A DNA stretch of 64,000 nucleotides from Hydrogenophaga sp. (GCA_021154985.1 JAJNQE010000152.1:7023-71022), one strand, 5' to 3'; numbered from the stretch's first letter, positions 27,204-37,087 are shown. Made by a program: numbers and translations. Notes: a model not told the origin generated them from the letters alone.

Positions 27204-30200
27204 TCAGATCACCACAAAGTCCTGGTGTGTCAGGCTGGCGCGGTTGCTCAGAGTGGCAAACAGCACCTGGGCAGCTCCGCCCGCGCCATCTGCGTCGTAG
27301 TACAGATCGCCGGTGGTCTGGTCGTAGACCACACGGTGTGAAGCGCTCGTGGCCTCCTCTCCAACCTTGAAGGCGGATGCGTTCAAGTTGCCCCTTGACA
27401 ACGCTTTAAACAGCCCTGTCCCGGAGTTTTCCAGATGAAAGACGTCGTTGTTGCCCTTGGCGTTGCTGAAGTCGGTGATGACGTCCACATTGCCGTTGCC
27501 CAGTGTGGTGTTGAAAACAAAGGTGTCGTTTCCCGCACCGCCCGTCAACACATCTGCGCCCAGACCACCATTGATCACATCGTTTCCTGCACCGCCATCA
27601 ACGGTGTCGTTGCCCGCCATGCCGTTCAAGACATCGTTGCCGCCGAGACCGTTGATGGTCTCCGCGTTTGCGGTGCCGTTGATCTTGTTGGCGCTGTTGT
27701 TGCCATTGATGGTTTTGCTGGGCGCGATTGGAGACATCTCCTGCGCACCCACAAAGTCGGCGGCACTCAGGGTGTTGAACACAGCGCCCAGCGCAATCGA
27801 AAAGTCCGCGTTGGTGTTGCCGGTGGTGTTCGCCTCAATGACCGTCTGCCCACCGCTGGTGCTGTAACGCAGCTGGTTGGCACCCGTGAAAGCGGCCGTG
27901 CCGATGAAGCTGAAGTCGTTGCTGATGCCGGACATATCGATGCGGTCCTGACCACGCGTGAAATCGGTGATGAGGTCGCGCGTGCCTTCCGAGGCGCCGC
28001 TCTCTTCAATCGCGGTGTACACAAACACGTCATTCCCCGCTCCCCCCGTCAAGCGATCCGCACCCAACCCGCCCGTGAGTCGGTCGTTGCCGCCGCCACC
28101 GCTGAGCGTGTCGTTGCCCGCACCACCGCTGAGCACGTTCGCAGCGCCGTTGCCGGTGATGGTGTTGGCCTGACCGTTGCCCGTGCCGTTGATGTTGCCA
28201 TTGCCCGTGAGGGTGAGGTTTTCAACAAAGTCGCCGAGGGTGTAGCTCACCGAAGCATTGACCGTGTCGGTGCCGGCGCCGTCCGCTTCCACCACCACGT
28301 CGCCGGCGTTGTCCACCGTGTAGCTGTCGTTGCCAGCGCCGCCCACCATGGTGTCGGCACCCGAGCCACCGTTCAATGTGTCGTTTCCAGTGCCACCATT
28401 GATCAGGTTGTCGAGGGCGTTGCCCGTGCCGTTGAAGTTGCCCAACCCGACGAAGCGCAGGTTCTCGATGTTCACCCGCGCATTGGGTGCCAGGCTGAAG
28501 CTGTTGAGCGTCGTCTCGATGGTGTCGTTGCCTTGCCGCGCCAGTTCGATGACCACGTCGCTGGCCGAGTCAACCCGGTACACGTCGTCTCCGAGGCCAC
28601 CCACCATCGTGTCGTTGCCGGCGCCGCCGTCCAGCGTGTCGTTGCCCGCATGGCCCACCAGGCGGTCATTGCCCGCCAGCCCTTCGAGGTGGTCGTCCCA
28701 GACGCCGCCCGTCAACTCGTCCCTGCCCGAGGTGCCGGTCTGATGCACCACGCCGAGGGTCCTGAATTCGAAGGAAGCAGTGCCTTCGTAGTCGTTGCCC
28801 GACAAGTCCATGACGGCACCGACAGGGATCACCAGGACATAGGTTTGCCCCGGGTGAAGTTCGTCGGAAAGATCCAGCGTCAGCGTGTCGCCCGAGAAAA
28901 GCAGACGTGGGCTCAGCTCTGCATCAAAAGATTCCACCAGCGCACCCGTGACAGAGCCAAGGCGAAGCTCGATGAGTCCAATGCCGGCCATGACAGCCTC
29001 CGAGAAGCGCACACTCACGGGCGAGTCCACGGCAACGTCGACCGTGCCCAGGTCGGGCATGAAAGCGGCGACGGTTGGAGCGAGCTCGTCAATGGGTTCT
29101 TCCACCGGATCGATCGGGTCGGGCGAGACAGCAGGGGGCGGCTGCACCACCGTGAAAATGTTGTCCGTGTAAGCCATGCCCGTGGTGCGGGCAACGATGC
29201 CGGAGAAGCCGATGTCCTTGACTGCTTCGTAGAAATCGAAGTCCTTGACGCGATCAAAGTAGTAGAAGCGGTCGGCTTCCTGGAGCCGGTCGAGTTGCTC
29301 GTGAATGATCACCCAGAAGGTGCCGCCCACCACACCATCGTTGACATGGGACTCCGCAATGCCACCCACCCACAGGTCGAGCCGATCGATGCCCTGCACG
29401 GTGTTGCCGTTGACCAGTTGCACACCGGGGTTGTAGAGCTGGAACTCAGCCATCTGTTGCGCATCGGTGAGAACGAGGTCCGGGTAGGCCGCGCGGAACT
29501 TGGCGATCGTTGCATCGCTGAGGTTGTTGCGGGTCTGGAAGTCCTCCCACGAGGTGTAGGGCGACAGGTCCACGTCAGACCGTTTGATCGAGTCCACCAC
29601 ATACGGATCGCGTGAATCAAGCAACGACTGGCGCACCTGGTTCAGGGTACCCAGGCCAAGGTCTCTTCCGCGCGCCACGTTCAGCGAGAACAGGTCTGCA
29701 CTGACACGCACCAGGTCGTTGCGAATGGCATCGACAATTTCAGCGTCGACTTCTTCTGCCGCCTGTGCAGCGATTCCCGCAACAATCGAGTTGGTGCCGA
29801 TCTGCGCATATCCCGGCTGAGGCACATAGCCAAACGCTCGCAATTGCTCCAGCGAAAAAGGCGCAAATTCCCCCTCGTTGCCCGGATTGAGAAACGCGTC
29901 GAACAACTTGATGCTCTGCATCTGGTTGGCAGCGTCGAGGATTTGCACGGTCTGGCCCACCATGGAATGGCCAAAGCGGTATGCAGCGGCTGCGAATTCG
30001 TGCGAGATGCCCGCGTCGACCGCCGGGAAATACTCGTCGTGACCGTGGGAGCCGGAGCCTTGCATGCCGCCGAGCAACACGTCGGCAAAGTCCGTGTAGA
30101 TGACCCGCTGGTACTCGGTCTCGTTGATGATCTTGGCGGCCTGGAAGATGGCCTCAGCCGACCCCTCAAAACCCGCCGCGCGCAGGCTGTCCACATGCAT

Positions 30201-31154
30201 GTTGTGGTTGCGCGCCCAGATGGTGTGGATGGCGGTGAGCGTGATGTTCTCGTTGGCCCGGCCGTCGCCACCAACCGCGTGGTCCAGGGGGCTGATGTAA
30301 GGATTCAAATCAACGAGCAGTGGCTGACCGCTGCCCATGAAGTTTTTGTAGAGGTTGGTGGCCAGTGCCAGGTTGATCTGGCCCTGTTCATCGACCAATC
30401 CCACGTGGTAGTCGCGGAACGATACAGTACCTTCGCCCATGGCGAAGACAGTGTTGTTTTCCCAGTGCGCATGGATCAAGGCGCGCAAGGTGGGAATCTG
30501 GTCAAACGCGGGATTGGACGGGTCGCGCCCGCCCACCGCCAACTTGGCGCCCACACCGCCCTGCCCGTCGATTTCGCGAAGGAACGTGCCCACCAGCTGA
30601 TTGGCGCCGTAGGCCTGGTTCTGATCGATGAAGGCGGAGGTGTTGTTGAGATGCAGGGGTACACCTGCGGCATCAAAGCCCACAACGGTGGTGCGGGTCA
30701 GGTCGGCCGGGTTGTCTGTGCCGGGAGCGCGCCCAGTACCCGGTGCGCCAATGAGGAGCGTGCCACTCCCGCCCTTCATGCTGGCTGTCAGTCCGTGGTC
30801 GAAGTACTGGCCAAAGGCCGAAAACAGCATGTTCGCACCAGCCGATTGCACGGGCGTCGTAGCGCCCTGCGCCCCCACCACATTGCTGATCATGCGGGGG
30901 TCCAGCCCGGCAAAGATAGGGTTGACGTCGAGCTGGGTCAGCGTCGAGACACCGTTGACGTCGGTGTAAATGGGGGCGCCGTATGACGGTGCGGTCAGCC
31001 TCAGAAAGGCTGTGTCCGCGGTGCCGAACGTTGGATTGGCCAGGTTGTTGTTGAGGCCACTGAGATCGCGGATGCCGGTGACGCTGCCCGCCAGTGGAGC
31101 GCCTGCGACCAATGCCTGCAACTGAAGAACGTCGCGAGATGTCAAGGTAATCAT
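27204..31154 (-). CDS. Animal-type haem peroxidase with Ig-like domain and RTX repeats (second of tandem pair)
   Basis: The protein has 1316 residues, no Sec signal, and an AAGGAC ribosome site before ATG 31154. Residues 20-560 form a peroxidase-cyclooxygenase domain. The distal His is in FGQYFDHGL (~121), the catalytic Arg and haem-linking Glu are in GDGRANEN (~298, the R-x-x-E of myeloperoxidase-type enzymes), and the proximal His is in YRFGHSM (~395). At about 690-800 there is an SbsA-like Ig domain (VSVRFSEAVMAGIG; LHPGQTYVLVIPVGAVMDLSGN). Several blocks of RTX nonapeptides (GGAGNDTL) follow, then a C-terminus ending NRASLTHQDFVVI. Secreted RTX haem peroxidases are known as Mn(II)-oxidising or halide/phenol-oxidising enzymes in other bacteria. 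Type I export is inferred. Confidence 0.92.
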   Translation of the reverse strand: MITLTSRDVLQLQALVAGAPLAGSVTGIRDLSGLNNNLANPTFGTADTAFLRLTAPSYGAPIYTDVNGVSTLTQLDVNPIFAGLDPRMISNVVGAQGATTPVQSAGANMLFSAFGQYFDHGLTASMKGGSGTLLIGAPGTGRAPGTDNPADLTRTTVVGFDAAGVPLHLNNTSAFIDQNQAYGANQLVGTFLREIDGQGGVGAKLAVGGRDPSNPAFDQIPTLRALIHAHWENNTVFAMGEGTVSFRDYHVGLVDEQGQINLALATNLYKNFMGSGQPLLVDLNPYISPLDHAVGGDGRANENITLTAIHTIWARNHNMHVDSLRAAGFEGSAEAIFQAAKIINETEYQRVIYTDFADVLLGGMQGSGSHGHDEYFPAVDAGISHEFAAAAYRFGHSMVGQTVQILDAANQMQSIKLFDAFLNPGNEGEFAPFSLEQLRAFGYVPQPGYAQIGTNSIVAGIAAQAAEEVDAEIVDAIRNDLVRVSADLFSLNVARGRDLGLGTLNQVRQSLLDSRDPYVVDSIKRSDVDLSPYTSWEDFQTRNNLSDATIAKFRAAYPDLVLTDAQQMAEFQLYNPGVQLVNGNTVQGIDRLDLWVGGIAESHVNDGVVGGTFWVIIHEQLDRLQEADRFYYFDRVKDFDFYEAVKDIGFSGIVARTTGMAYTDNIFTVVQPPPAVSPDPIDPVEEPIDELAPTVAAFMPDLGTVDVAVDSPVSVRFSEAVMAGIGLIELRLGSVTGALVESFDAELSPRLLFSGDTLTLDLSDELHPGQTYVLVIPVGAVMDLSGNDYEGTASFEFRTLGVVHQTGTSGRDELTGGVWDDHLEGLAGNDRLVGHAGNDTLDGGAGNDTMVGGLGDDVYRVDSASDVVIELARQGNDTIETTLNSFSLAPNARVNIENLRFVGLGNFNGTGNALDNLINGGTGNDTLNGGSGADTMVGGAGNDSYTVDNAGDVVVEADGAGTDTVNASVSYTLGDFVENLTLTGNGNINGTGNGQANTITGNGAANVLSGGAGNDTLSGGGGNDRLTGGLGADRLTGGAGNDVFVYTAIEESGASEGTRDLITDFTRGQDRIDMSGISNDFSFIGTAAFTGANQLRYSTSGGQTVIEANTTGNTNADFSIALGAVFNTLSAADFVGAQEMSPIAPSKTINGNNSANKINGTANAETINGLGGNDVLNGMAGNDTVDGGAGNDVINGGLGADVLTGGAGNDTFVFNTTLGNGNVDVITDFSNAKGNNDVFHLENSGTGLFKALSRGNLNASAFKVGEEATSASHRVVYDQTTGDLYYDADGAGGAAQVLFATLSNRASLTHQDFVVI
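27228..28640 (-). repeat. Paralogous RTX tail, copy in second peroxidase
   Basis: The 3' ~1.4 kb of this gene is highly similar to about 31330-32780 in the neighbouring peroxidase gene. Long stretches are nearly identical, for example around 28140-28330 against 32280-32470 (encoding SYTLGDFVENLTLTGNGNIN). Boundaries are approximate. Confidence 0.75.
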
Positions 31155-31248
31155 GGTGATAGGTCCTTAGATGAATGACGGGGTGCACTTACCCCGCCGT
31201 GCCTGGTTGATGTACCGGGCAAGCCAAGGGAGGGCTTGGGAATTCGGG

Positions 31249-31283
31249 GGCCCACACCCCGCGTGTCACGCGGGGTGTGGGCC
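31249..31283 (-). terminator. Perfect 17-bp inverted repeat between the peroxidase genes
   Basis: GGCCCACACCCCGCGTG (31249-31265) and CACGCGGGGTGTGGGCC (31267-31283) are exact reverse complements separated by one base. A second small dyad, ACGCGTC-AA-GACGCGT, lies just beside it (31285-31300). There is no T tract. It stands 24 bases after the stop of the first peroxidase gene and ~95 bases before the start of the second, so it may attenuate or partly end transcription, or protect the upstream mRNA. With almost no loop it could also act as a cruciform or protein site. Confidence 0.55.
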
Positions 31284-31306
31284 TACGCGTCAAGACGCGT
31301 CTGGCA

Positions 31307-34300
31307 TCAGATGACCACGAAGTCGTTGTTGGTCAGGTTGACGCGGTTGCTCAGGGTGGCAAACAGCACCTGGGCAGTACCACCGGTGCCGTCGGCGTCG
31401 TAGTACAGATCGCCGGTCTGGTTGTCGTAGACGATGCGGTGGGCCGCCGTGGTGGCCGCCGTGCCGACCCGGAACGCGGCTGTATTCAGGTTGCCGGTTC
31501 CCAGAGCGTTGAACAAGCCAGCACCCGTGTTCTCCAGACGGAACGTGTCGTTGTTGCGATTGGCGTTGCTGAAGTCGGTGATCACATCCACGTTGCCGTT
31601 ACCCAGGGCGGTGTTGAAGAGGAAGAAGTCGTTGCCCGCTCCCCCCGTCAACACATCCGCGCCCAGACCACCGTTGATCACATCGTTGCCGGTACCACCG
31701 TCGATGGTGTCGTTGCCCGCCAGGCCGTTCAACACATCGTTCCCGCCAAAACCATTGATGGCGTCGGCATTCGCCGTACCGTTGCGGGTTTCGCTCCGGT
31801 TGCTGCCGTTGATGGGAGCCACCACTTGCGCACCAATGAAGTCGGACGCAGTCAGGGTGTTGAACACCGCGCCCAGCGCAATCGAGAAGTCGGCGTTGGT
31901 ATTGCCGGTGGTGTTTGCCTCAATGATCGTCTGCCCACCGCTGGTGCTGTAGCGCAACTGGTTGGTGCCGGTGAAGGCGGCCGTGCCGATGAAGTTGAAG
32001 TTGTTGCTGATGCCGGAGACGTCGATCAGGTCCTGGCCGCGCGTGAAGTCGGTGATGAGGTCGCGCGTGTCCACGGAGGTACCGCTCTGGTCGATGGCCG
32101 TGTACACGAACACGTCACTACCGGTGCCGCCGGTGAGGCGGTCCGCCCCCAGCCCACCCGTGAGTCGATCGTTGCCCGTGCCACCGTCCAGCGTGTCGTC
32201 GCCGGTGCCACCGTCCAGCGTATCGTTTCCTGCACCACCGTTGAGCGTATCGATGCCGGCACCACCGCTGAGCACGTTCGCCGCGCCGTTGCCGGTGATG
32301 GTGTTGGCCTGACCGTTGCCCGTGCCGTTGATGTTGCCGTTGCCCGTGAGGGTGAGGTTTTCAACAAAGTCGCCGAGGGTGTAGCTCACTGACGCGTTGA
32401 CCGTGTCGGTGCCTTCTCCGTCTGCCTCTACGACCACGTCGCCGGCGTTGTCCACCGTGTAGCTGTCGTTGCCCAGGCCGCCCACCATCGTGTCGGCACC
32501 CGCGCCACCGTTCAGGCTGTCGTTACCTTCGCCACCGGTGATCACGTTGTTCAACGCATTGCCGGTGCCGTTGAAGTTGCCGGCGCCGGCAAAACTCAGG
32601 TTCTCGATGTTCACCCGCGCGTTCGGTGCCAGGCTGTACGTGGTCAACGTCGTCTCTATGGTATCGGTGCCTTCGCCCACCAGCTCGGTCACCCCATCGT
32701 TGGCCGAATCCACCCGGTAAACGTCATCGCCCAGGCCGCCCACCATCACGTCGGTGCCTGCGCCGCCGTCCAGCGTGTCGTTGCCCAGGCCGCCGGCAAG
32801 CGCGTCGTTGCCCACACCACCCTGCAGAACGTCATCGCCCTCGCCACCGGTCACGGTGTCATTGCCGGCACCACCCACCAGTTCCATGTCCATGGCCACC
32901 AGGCTTTGTTGGCCATTGGGCAGGGTGATGACCAGAGGTTCTCCGAACACATCCTTGACCACAAAACCCTGGCTCAGGCCCGTGCTGGCCAACAGGTCGA
33001 GCGTGTTGGTGGGGTTGCCCTGGGCGTCCGTCAGGTACACGTTGACGATCAGCGCGCCGCCTTCGAGCGTGTCGTTGTAAGCGGTACCGATCACCTTTTC
33101 CACGTCGATGAACACATCGGTCGGGATCAAGGTGGCCGGCGCGAGGCTGAGGTTGACCCAGATACCCGTCTGCTGCTGCACACCGTTGACATCAAGCACC
33201 AGGTTCGGGTTGCTCGCGGAGTAGTCCACCGTGTCGAAACCGAGGCCACCGTCCATCACGTTGCCAAAGCCGGTGTCCGAGGCGTCCATCACGAAGAGGT
33301 CGTCGCCTGTCCAGCCGGTCATCGCGTCAAAGCCCGGGCCGCCGTAGAGCACGTCATCGCCTTCGCCGCCGTCCAGCGCATCGTCGCCCTGGCCACCGTA
33401 CAAGGTGTCGTTGCCCTCACCGCCCGCCATGATGTCGGCGTCGTTGAGGCCGGCCACGTTGGTGCCGACCAGGTTGTCGCCGTACATCAGGTCATTGCCA
33501 GCACCACCGTCGAGAATGTCGGCACCGGCGCCACCAAAGATCGTGTCGTCGCCGTCGCCACCAAACACGTTGTCCAGCCCGTTGCCCGCATTGATCAGGT
33601 CGTTGCCCTCACCGCCCCAGATCCAGTCGTCGCCTTCTTCGTCGTTGATGGTGTCGTTGCCCTCATCGCCGTGCAGGAAGTCGTTGCCCAGACCACCTTC
33701 GATGGTGTCGTTGCCCGTCTTGCCCCAGACTGTGTCGTTGCCCCCACCAGCATGAATGCGGTCGTGGCCGCCCAAACCTTCTACAGCACGCGTACCGCCA
33801 ATCACTTCACTGGCGTTGCCCGTGCCGTTGGCATTGAGCACGCCGCGCGCGTCGAGGTAGTCACCCTGGTTGCCGTAGAAGGTCCAGCCGGTGGTGGCGG
33901 AATACACCCAGCCAGCCGTGCCCAATTGCTTCTGGACGCCGTGGATATCCGTGCCGGTAACCCGTGCATTCTCCAGATCCATGCGGAACTGGAAAACCTT
34001 GTCGGTGGGTGCCGACATCTCGAGCGTGGCGTCGGCCACCGAGAAGATGTCCTTGTAGAGGTTCTCGACCCCTGTGCTGCGCATCACCAGGTCCGAGAAC
34101 AGTTGCGCCTCGATCTCGGCCAGGAGGTTGGTGCCACCCAGGCGGTTCAGGTAATAGAAGCGGTCCGAGTTCTGCAGTTCAATCATCTGCATCGCGAAGA
34201 TGAAATCGAAGGTGGAGCCAAGCATGCCGCCGGGCACCTTGGCTTCGGCCAGGCCGCCCAACCAGAAGTCGACTGCATTGATGCCCTGGTCGTACTCCAT

Positions 34301-36775
34301 GAAGGCACCATCCTTGATGGCAGCTTCGCCCGCTGCTCGCAGGCCATCCGCATAGAGAACATGGTCGGCTGCATCAGAGCTGTCGCGAAGGGCATCCCAC
34401 TGCGCAATCGTGAAGGCACCTGCGTCTCCCGTACCGGTCTTGCCTGCAGGAGTCTCTCCAAACATGGTCAACACGGTGTCGCGCGAGTAAGCCATCACGA
34501 AGTTGACAAGGGTCTCTTCATGAACCATCTTGGACTTGAAATCCAGCCAGCTGTCGTAGGGCTTCAGCCCGGTGTTTCCGGTCTGCGCAAACAGATCGGC
34601 GCGCACGCCGTTCAGGCTCAGCATGCCGGTGTCTCGACCACGAACGATGTTCAAGGTGGCCAGGTCGAGCGGCAAGCCCACGAGGTTGTTGCGCAGCGCA
34701 TCGGTGACCCAGACGTCGATGCCGTTGCCCACCTGCTGTGAACCGCCAATGGCGAACTCGCCCGCCGTGGTTTCGGTGTAAACCGCTGGGTTCAGGAAGG
34801 CCTCGATCAGACCCATGCTGTTGTCATCGCCGTTCGCCAAGCCCGTGACGGGGTCAAAGCCTTTGAGGCCCACCGTTTCGTTAAGCATCGAGTGCCCAAA
34901 GCGGTAGACGGCGTGAGCAAACTCGGCGGTGATCGCCGGGTTCAGGGTGACGTCGTACACACCAAACGGTGTGATGTTGGGGCTGAGCTTGCGCACAAAC
35001 TCACCGAACACCAGATGCTGGTATTCCATCTCGGTGACCAGCTTGGCCGCTTGGAAGAGGTACTCGCCCGACCAAACATTGCCATGCACATCGACGTACT
35101 CGCCATTGACCAAGGTCATCATGGATTGCATGTCGGCCAGCACACGGTTGTGCTCGGCATGGAACACATCGTGGATGGCGGTCAAGCCGATATTCTCATT
35201 GGTTCGGCCATCGCCCGCCACAAAGTGGGCGTCCAGCAGTTCGTTGTCGTAGGTGGTGACGACACCCATCTGGTTGCGCGCTTGCGGGTTGCCCACGTCT
35301 GAATCGGTGTCGGCGGTGATTTCGATCGATGGCGTGCCGGGATTGCGGTCGTCGTCCACCATGCCAGGCACCGCACTGTGGGCGATGTCGTCAAGGAAGG
35401 CATGACCGATGGTCTGAAGCACCAGGTTGGCATCGGTGATGTCGGTGTCCTGTACGAACTGCACCTCTCCGGTCACTGTGTGTCGGGCCACCAGCCAGGC
35501 TTCACCGTTGCCGTCAAAGTAGGTCGAGCCGTCGGCGTTGAGGCGCACCAGGGGAATGTCAAGCACGTCCTTGTCGTGCAGGGTGATACCGATCTTTTCC
35601 GCATTGAGCTTGATGTCTTTCCAAGTGGCCATGCCACCGTTCACACCACTCACCAGCGCACCGGTTACCTGGCCGTTGTCGTCGTACTCCCGCACAAAGA
35701 CCGTGTGGCTGGCGTGGGAGCCGTATGACTGGCTCAAGTCGATGAAAGGAGACACCGTATTGATGCTTTCGCCGGCCAACGGGGTGAGCGTGAGCTGGCT
35801 GCCCACAAAAGCCGCACTCACACCGGTGAATTGGCTCTGGGCATTGATGTCATCCACCACGCCGGACAAGGCGCGGTTGTTGGCGATGGTGATAGCCACG
35901 TTGTTGATCATCAACACACCACCGTTGGCGCCAACGGCGGCGGCCGTCACGCTGACAGGGTCTTCAGAACGGCCTTCGGTGAGTCCCAGGCGGCCGAGCA
36001 GCGCGTCGGTGCTTTCAATGCCGATGTCGACATGGATGGTGTTGGTGCGCGAGGCAACGATGAAGTTGTTGTAGCCAACTGTCTGCCCCCCCACGACGAT
36101 GGCGTTGTCGGGGTGGTTGTACAGCGGGTCGTTGGGCCGGAGGTTGATGCGGATAGACCCGTCTGCGCCCTTGTGCACAAAGTCAAGGCCGTGGTCAAAG
36201 AACTGGCCAAACATGGTGGTGAAGGTGCTGTACGGCAGCGGATTCAGGTCGCCGGTGAACGGGTTGACGCGACCACCACCCAGCGTGGTGGCCGGATCGT
36301 CCAGTAGAGCCATGGCTTGCTCGCCCGCTGTGACGTAACCGATGGCCGCCAGCGCCTCGGGGCTTTGATCCGCGACCAGGTTGCTGATGTCACGGGCGGA
36401 GGTGTCGACCACCCGCACGTTTCGGTCCGCGTAAAGCGCAGCGTCGGGCGGCAGCATGTTTACGGCGGGGAAGGAGGCGGGGGATACCGGCGTGGGAAAA
36501 CTGACGAAGCCGGGAGGCGCAGACGTCACAGGGGGGGTGCCCGTGAGAGGCAGATTTGTCGGGACAGCAGGCGGCAACACGGCATCACCGGTCAGACGCT
36601 CAAAAGGCTGGTCGGCGGCACCCCAAGTGGGATTGGCGATGTTGTTGCCGATGCCTTGCACGTCGCGGATACCAGTGGGATCAAGCACGGTGCCCAAAGG
36701 CGCGTTGCGGGGATCGTTGCCCGGCAGGGTCAGCTGGGCGTAGATGAAATCGAGGTCAGACTGGATCAGCTTCAT
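31307..36775 (-). CDS. Animal-type haem peroxidase with long RTX region (first of tandem pair)
   Basis: The protein has 1822 residues and no Sec signal. The opening DVQGIGNNIANPTWGAADQP is characteristic of bacterial animal-type peroxidases. The distal His is in FGQFFDHGLD (~194), the catalytic Arg/Glu in GDGRTNENIGLTAIHDVFH (~525) and the proximal His in YRFGHSML (~627). Compared with its neighbour the peroxidase domain carries an extra ~200 residues between distal His and Arg. Residues about 1000-1500 and 1500-1800 hold many RTX nonapeptides (GGAGADILDGGAGNDLMYG and similar), interrupted by a non-repetitive segment with IPTDVFIDVEKVIGTAYNDT. The end NRVNLTNNDFVVI is nearly the same as in the second peroxidase, so both probably share one type I secretion signal. 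Confidence 0.93.
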   Translation of the reverse strand: MKLIQSDLDFIYAQLTLPGNDPRNAPLGTVLDPTGIRDVQGIGNNIANPTWGAADQPFERLTGDAVLPPAVPTNLPLTGTPPVTSAPPGFVSFPTPVSPASFPAVNMLPPDAALYADRNVRVVDTSARDISNLVADQSPEALAAIGYVTAGEQAMALLDDPATTLGGGRVNPFTGDLNPLPYSTFTTMFGQFFDHGLDFVHKGADGSIRINLRPNDPLYNHPDNAIVVGGQTVGYNNFIVASRTNTIHVDIGIESTDALLGRLGLTEGRSEDPVSVTAAAVGANGGVLMINNVAITIANNRALSGVVDDINAQSQFTGVSAAFVGSQLTLTPLAGESINTVSPFIDLSQSYGSHASHTVFVREYDDNGQVTGALVSGVNGGMATWKDIKLNAEKIGITLHDKDVLDIPLVRLNADGSTYFDGNGEAWLVARHTVTGEVQFVQDTDITDANLVLQTIGHAFLDDIAHSAVPGMVDDDRNPGTPSIEITADTDSDVGNPQARNQMGVVTTYDNELLDAHFVAGDGRTNENIGLTAIHDVFHAEHNRVLADMQSMMTLVNGEYVDVHGNVWSGEYLFQAAKLVTEMEYQHLVFGEFVRKLSPNITPFGVYDVTLNPAITAEFAHAVYRFGHSMLNETVGLKGFDPVTGLANGDDNSMGLIEAFLNPAVYTETTAGEFAIGGSQQVGNGIDVWVTDALRNNLVGLPLDLATLNIVRGRDTGMLSLNGVRADLFAQTGNTGLKPYDSWLDFKSKMVHEETLVNFVMAYSRDTVLTMFGETPAGKTGTGDAGAFTIAQWDALRDSSDAADHVLYADGLRAAGEAAIKDGAFMEYDQGINAVDFWLGGLAEAKVPGGMLGSTFDFIFAMQMIELQNSDRFYYLNRLGGTNLLAEIEAQLFSDLVMRSTGVENLYKDIFSVADATLEMSAPTDKVFQFRMDLENARVTGTDIHGVQKQLGTAGWVYSATTGWTFYGNQGDYLDARGVLNANGTGNASEVIGGTRAVEGLGGHDRIHAGGGNDTVWGKTGNDTIEGGLGNDFLHGDEGNDTINDEEGDDWIWGGEGNDLINAGNGLDNVFGGDGDDTIFGGAGADILDGGAGNDLMYGDNLVGTNVAGLNDADIMAGGEGNDTLYGGQGDDALDGGEGDDVLYGGPGFDAMTGWTGDDLFVMDASDTGFGNVMDGGLGFDTVDYSASNPNLVLDVNGVQQQTGIWVNLSLAPATLIPTDVFIDVEKVIGTAYNDTLEGGALIVNVYLTDAQGNPTNTLDLLASTGLSQGFVVKDVFGEPLVITLPNGQQSLVAMDMELVGGAGNDTVTGGEGDDVLQGGVGNDALAGGLGNDTLDGGAGTDVMVGGLGDDVYRVDSANDGVTELVGEGTDTIETTLTTYSLAPNARVNIENLSFAGAGNFNGTGNALNNVITGGEGNDSLNGGAGADTMVGGLGNDSYTVDNAGDVVVEADGEGTDTVNASVSYTLGDFVENLTLTGNGNINGTGNGQANTITGNGAANVLSGGAGIDTLNGGAGNDTLDGGTGDDTLDGGTGNDRLTGGLGADRLTGGTGSDVFVYTAIDQSGTSVDTRDLITDFTRGQDLIDVSGISNNFNFIGTAAFTGTNQLRYSTSGGQTIIEANTTGNTNADFSIALGAVFNTLTASDFIGAQVVAPINGSNRSETRNGTANADAINGFGGNDVLNGLAGNDTIDGGTGNDVINGGLGADVLTGGAGNDFFLFNTALGNGNVDVITDFSNANRNNDTFRLENTGAGLFNALGTGNLNTAAFRVGTAATTAAHRIVYDNQTGDLYYDADGTGGTAQVLFATLSNRVNLTNNDFVVI
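31330..32780 (-). repeat. Paralogous RTX tail, copy in first peroxidase
   Basis: This is the counterpart of 27228-28640. The similarity covers the last ~450 codons, while the catalytic domains upstream have diverged much more. Small insertions of single RTX units distinguish the copies. Boundaries are approximate. Confidence 0.75.
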
Positions 36776-37087
36776 GGGATTTACTCATCAAAATTGGGGT
36801 GGATGCACGCGGCTTGATCGCCTGCATTGTTTCAATTTTAATATTTACGAAGCATTTTTACTATTTTTGACATCTTTCGAAATATTGAGCCTCTCGCACC
36901 AACAACGAGCGCTTTGGCTCGATTTTTCGAAGCTTATCAAGAGCTACACCGCACGCGGATGCCCTAAACGTGCGATCACGCACACCTTGCGCCCCCTCCA
37001 CCGAGTTACCATAAAAGCCAGTTTTGTCATTTGTATTGACATTTAATCAACTCAGGGACCTGTCGGGTTCGCATTTCAGAGGCGCAC
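36776..37087. promoter_or_regulatory. Divergent control region between peroxidase and bactofilin genes
   Basis: These 312 bases hold no gene. Two AT-rich motif copies are visible: TTTTTACTATTTTTGACAT at about 36855-36873, ~80-100 bases upstream of the peroxidase start (read on the opposite strand), and TTGTATTGACATTTAATC at 37031-37048, ~40 bases upstream of the bactofilin start. The second is part of a partial dyad, GTCATTTGTATTGAC (37026-37040). The bases between (36880-37015) are unremarkable. Both divergent genes may be controlled from here. Confidence 0.5.

Noticed and set aside
32906..34741. Long plus-strand frame opposite the first haem peroxidase (and similar ones at 27435-29615 and 53597-55966)
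   Set aside because: These mirror RTX or adhesin repeats and have no domain or ribosome site; the minus-strand genes explain the openness.
27204..36775. Dense short GC-rich repeats that might be taken for a CRISPR or satellite array
   Set aside because: The period is 27 bases in frame and encodes RTX nonapeptides; there are no unique spacers between constant repeats.
37031..37060. TTGACA as a sigma-70 -35 element with a matching -10
   Set aside because: No TATAAT-like hexamer lies 16-18 bases downstream here, nor at the 10787 and 37685 copies, so I do not call standard promoters.
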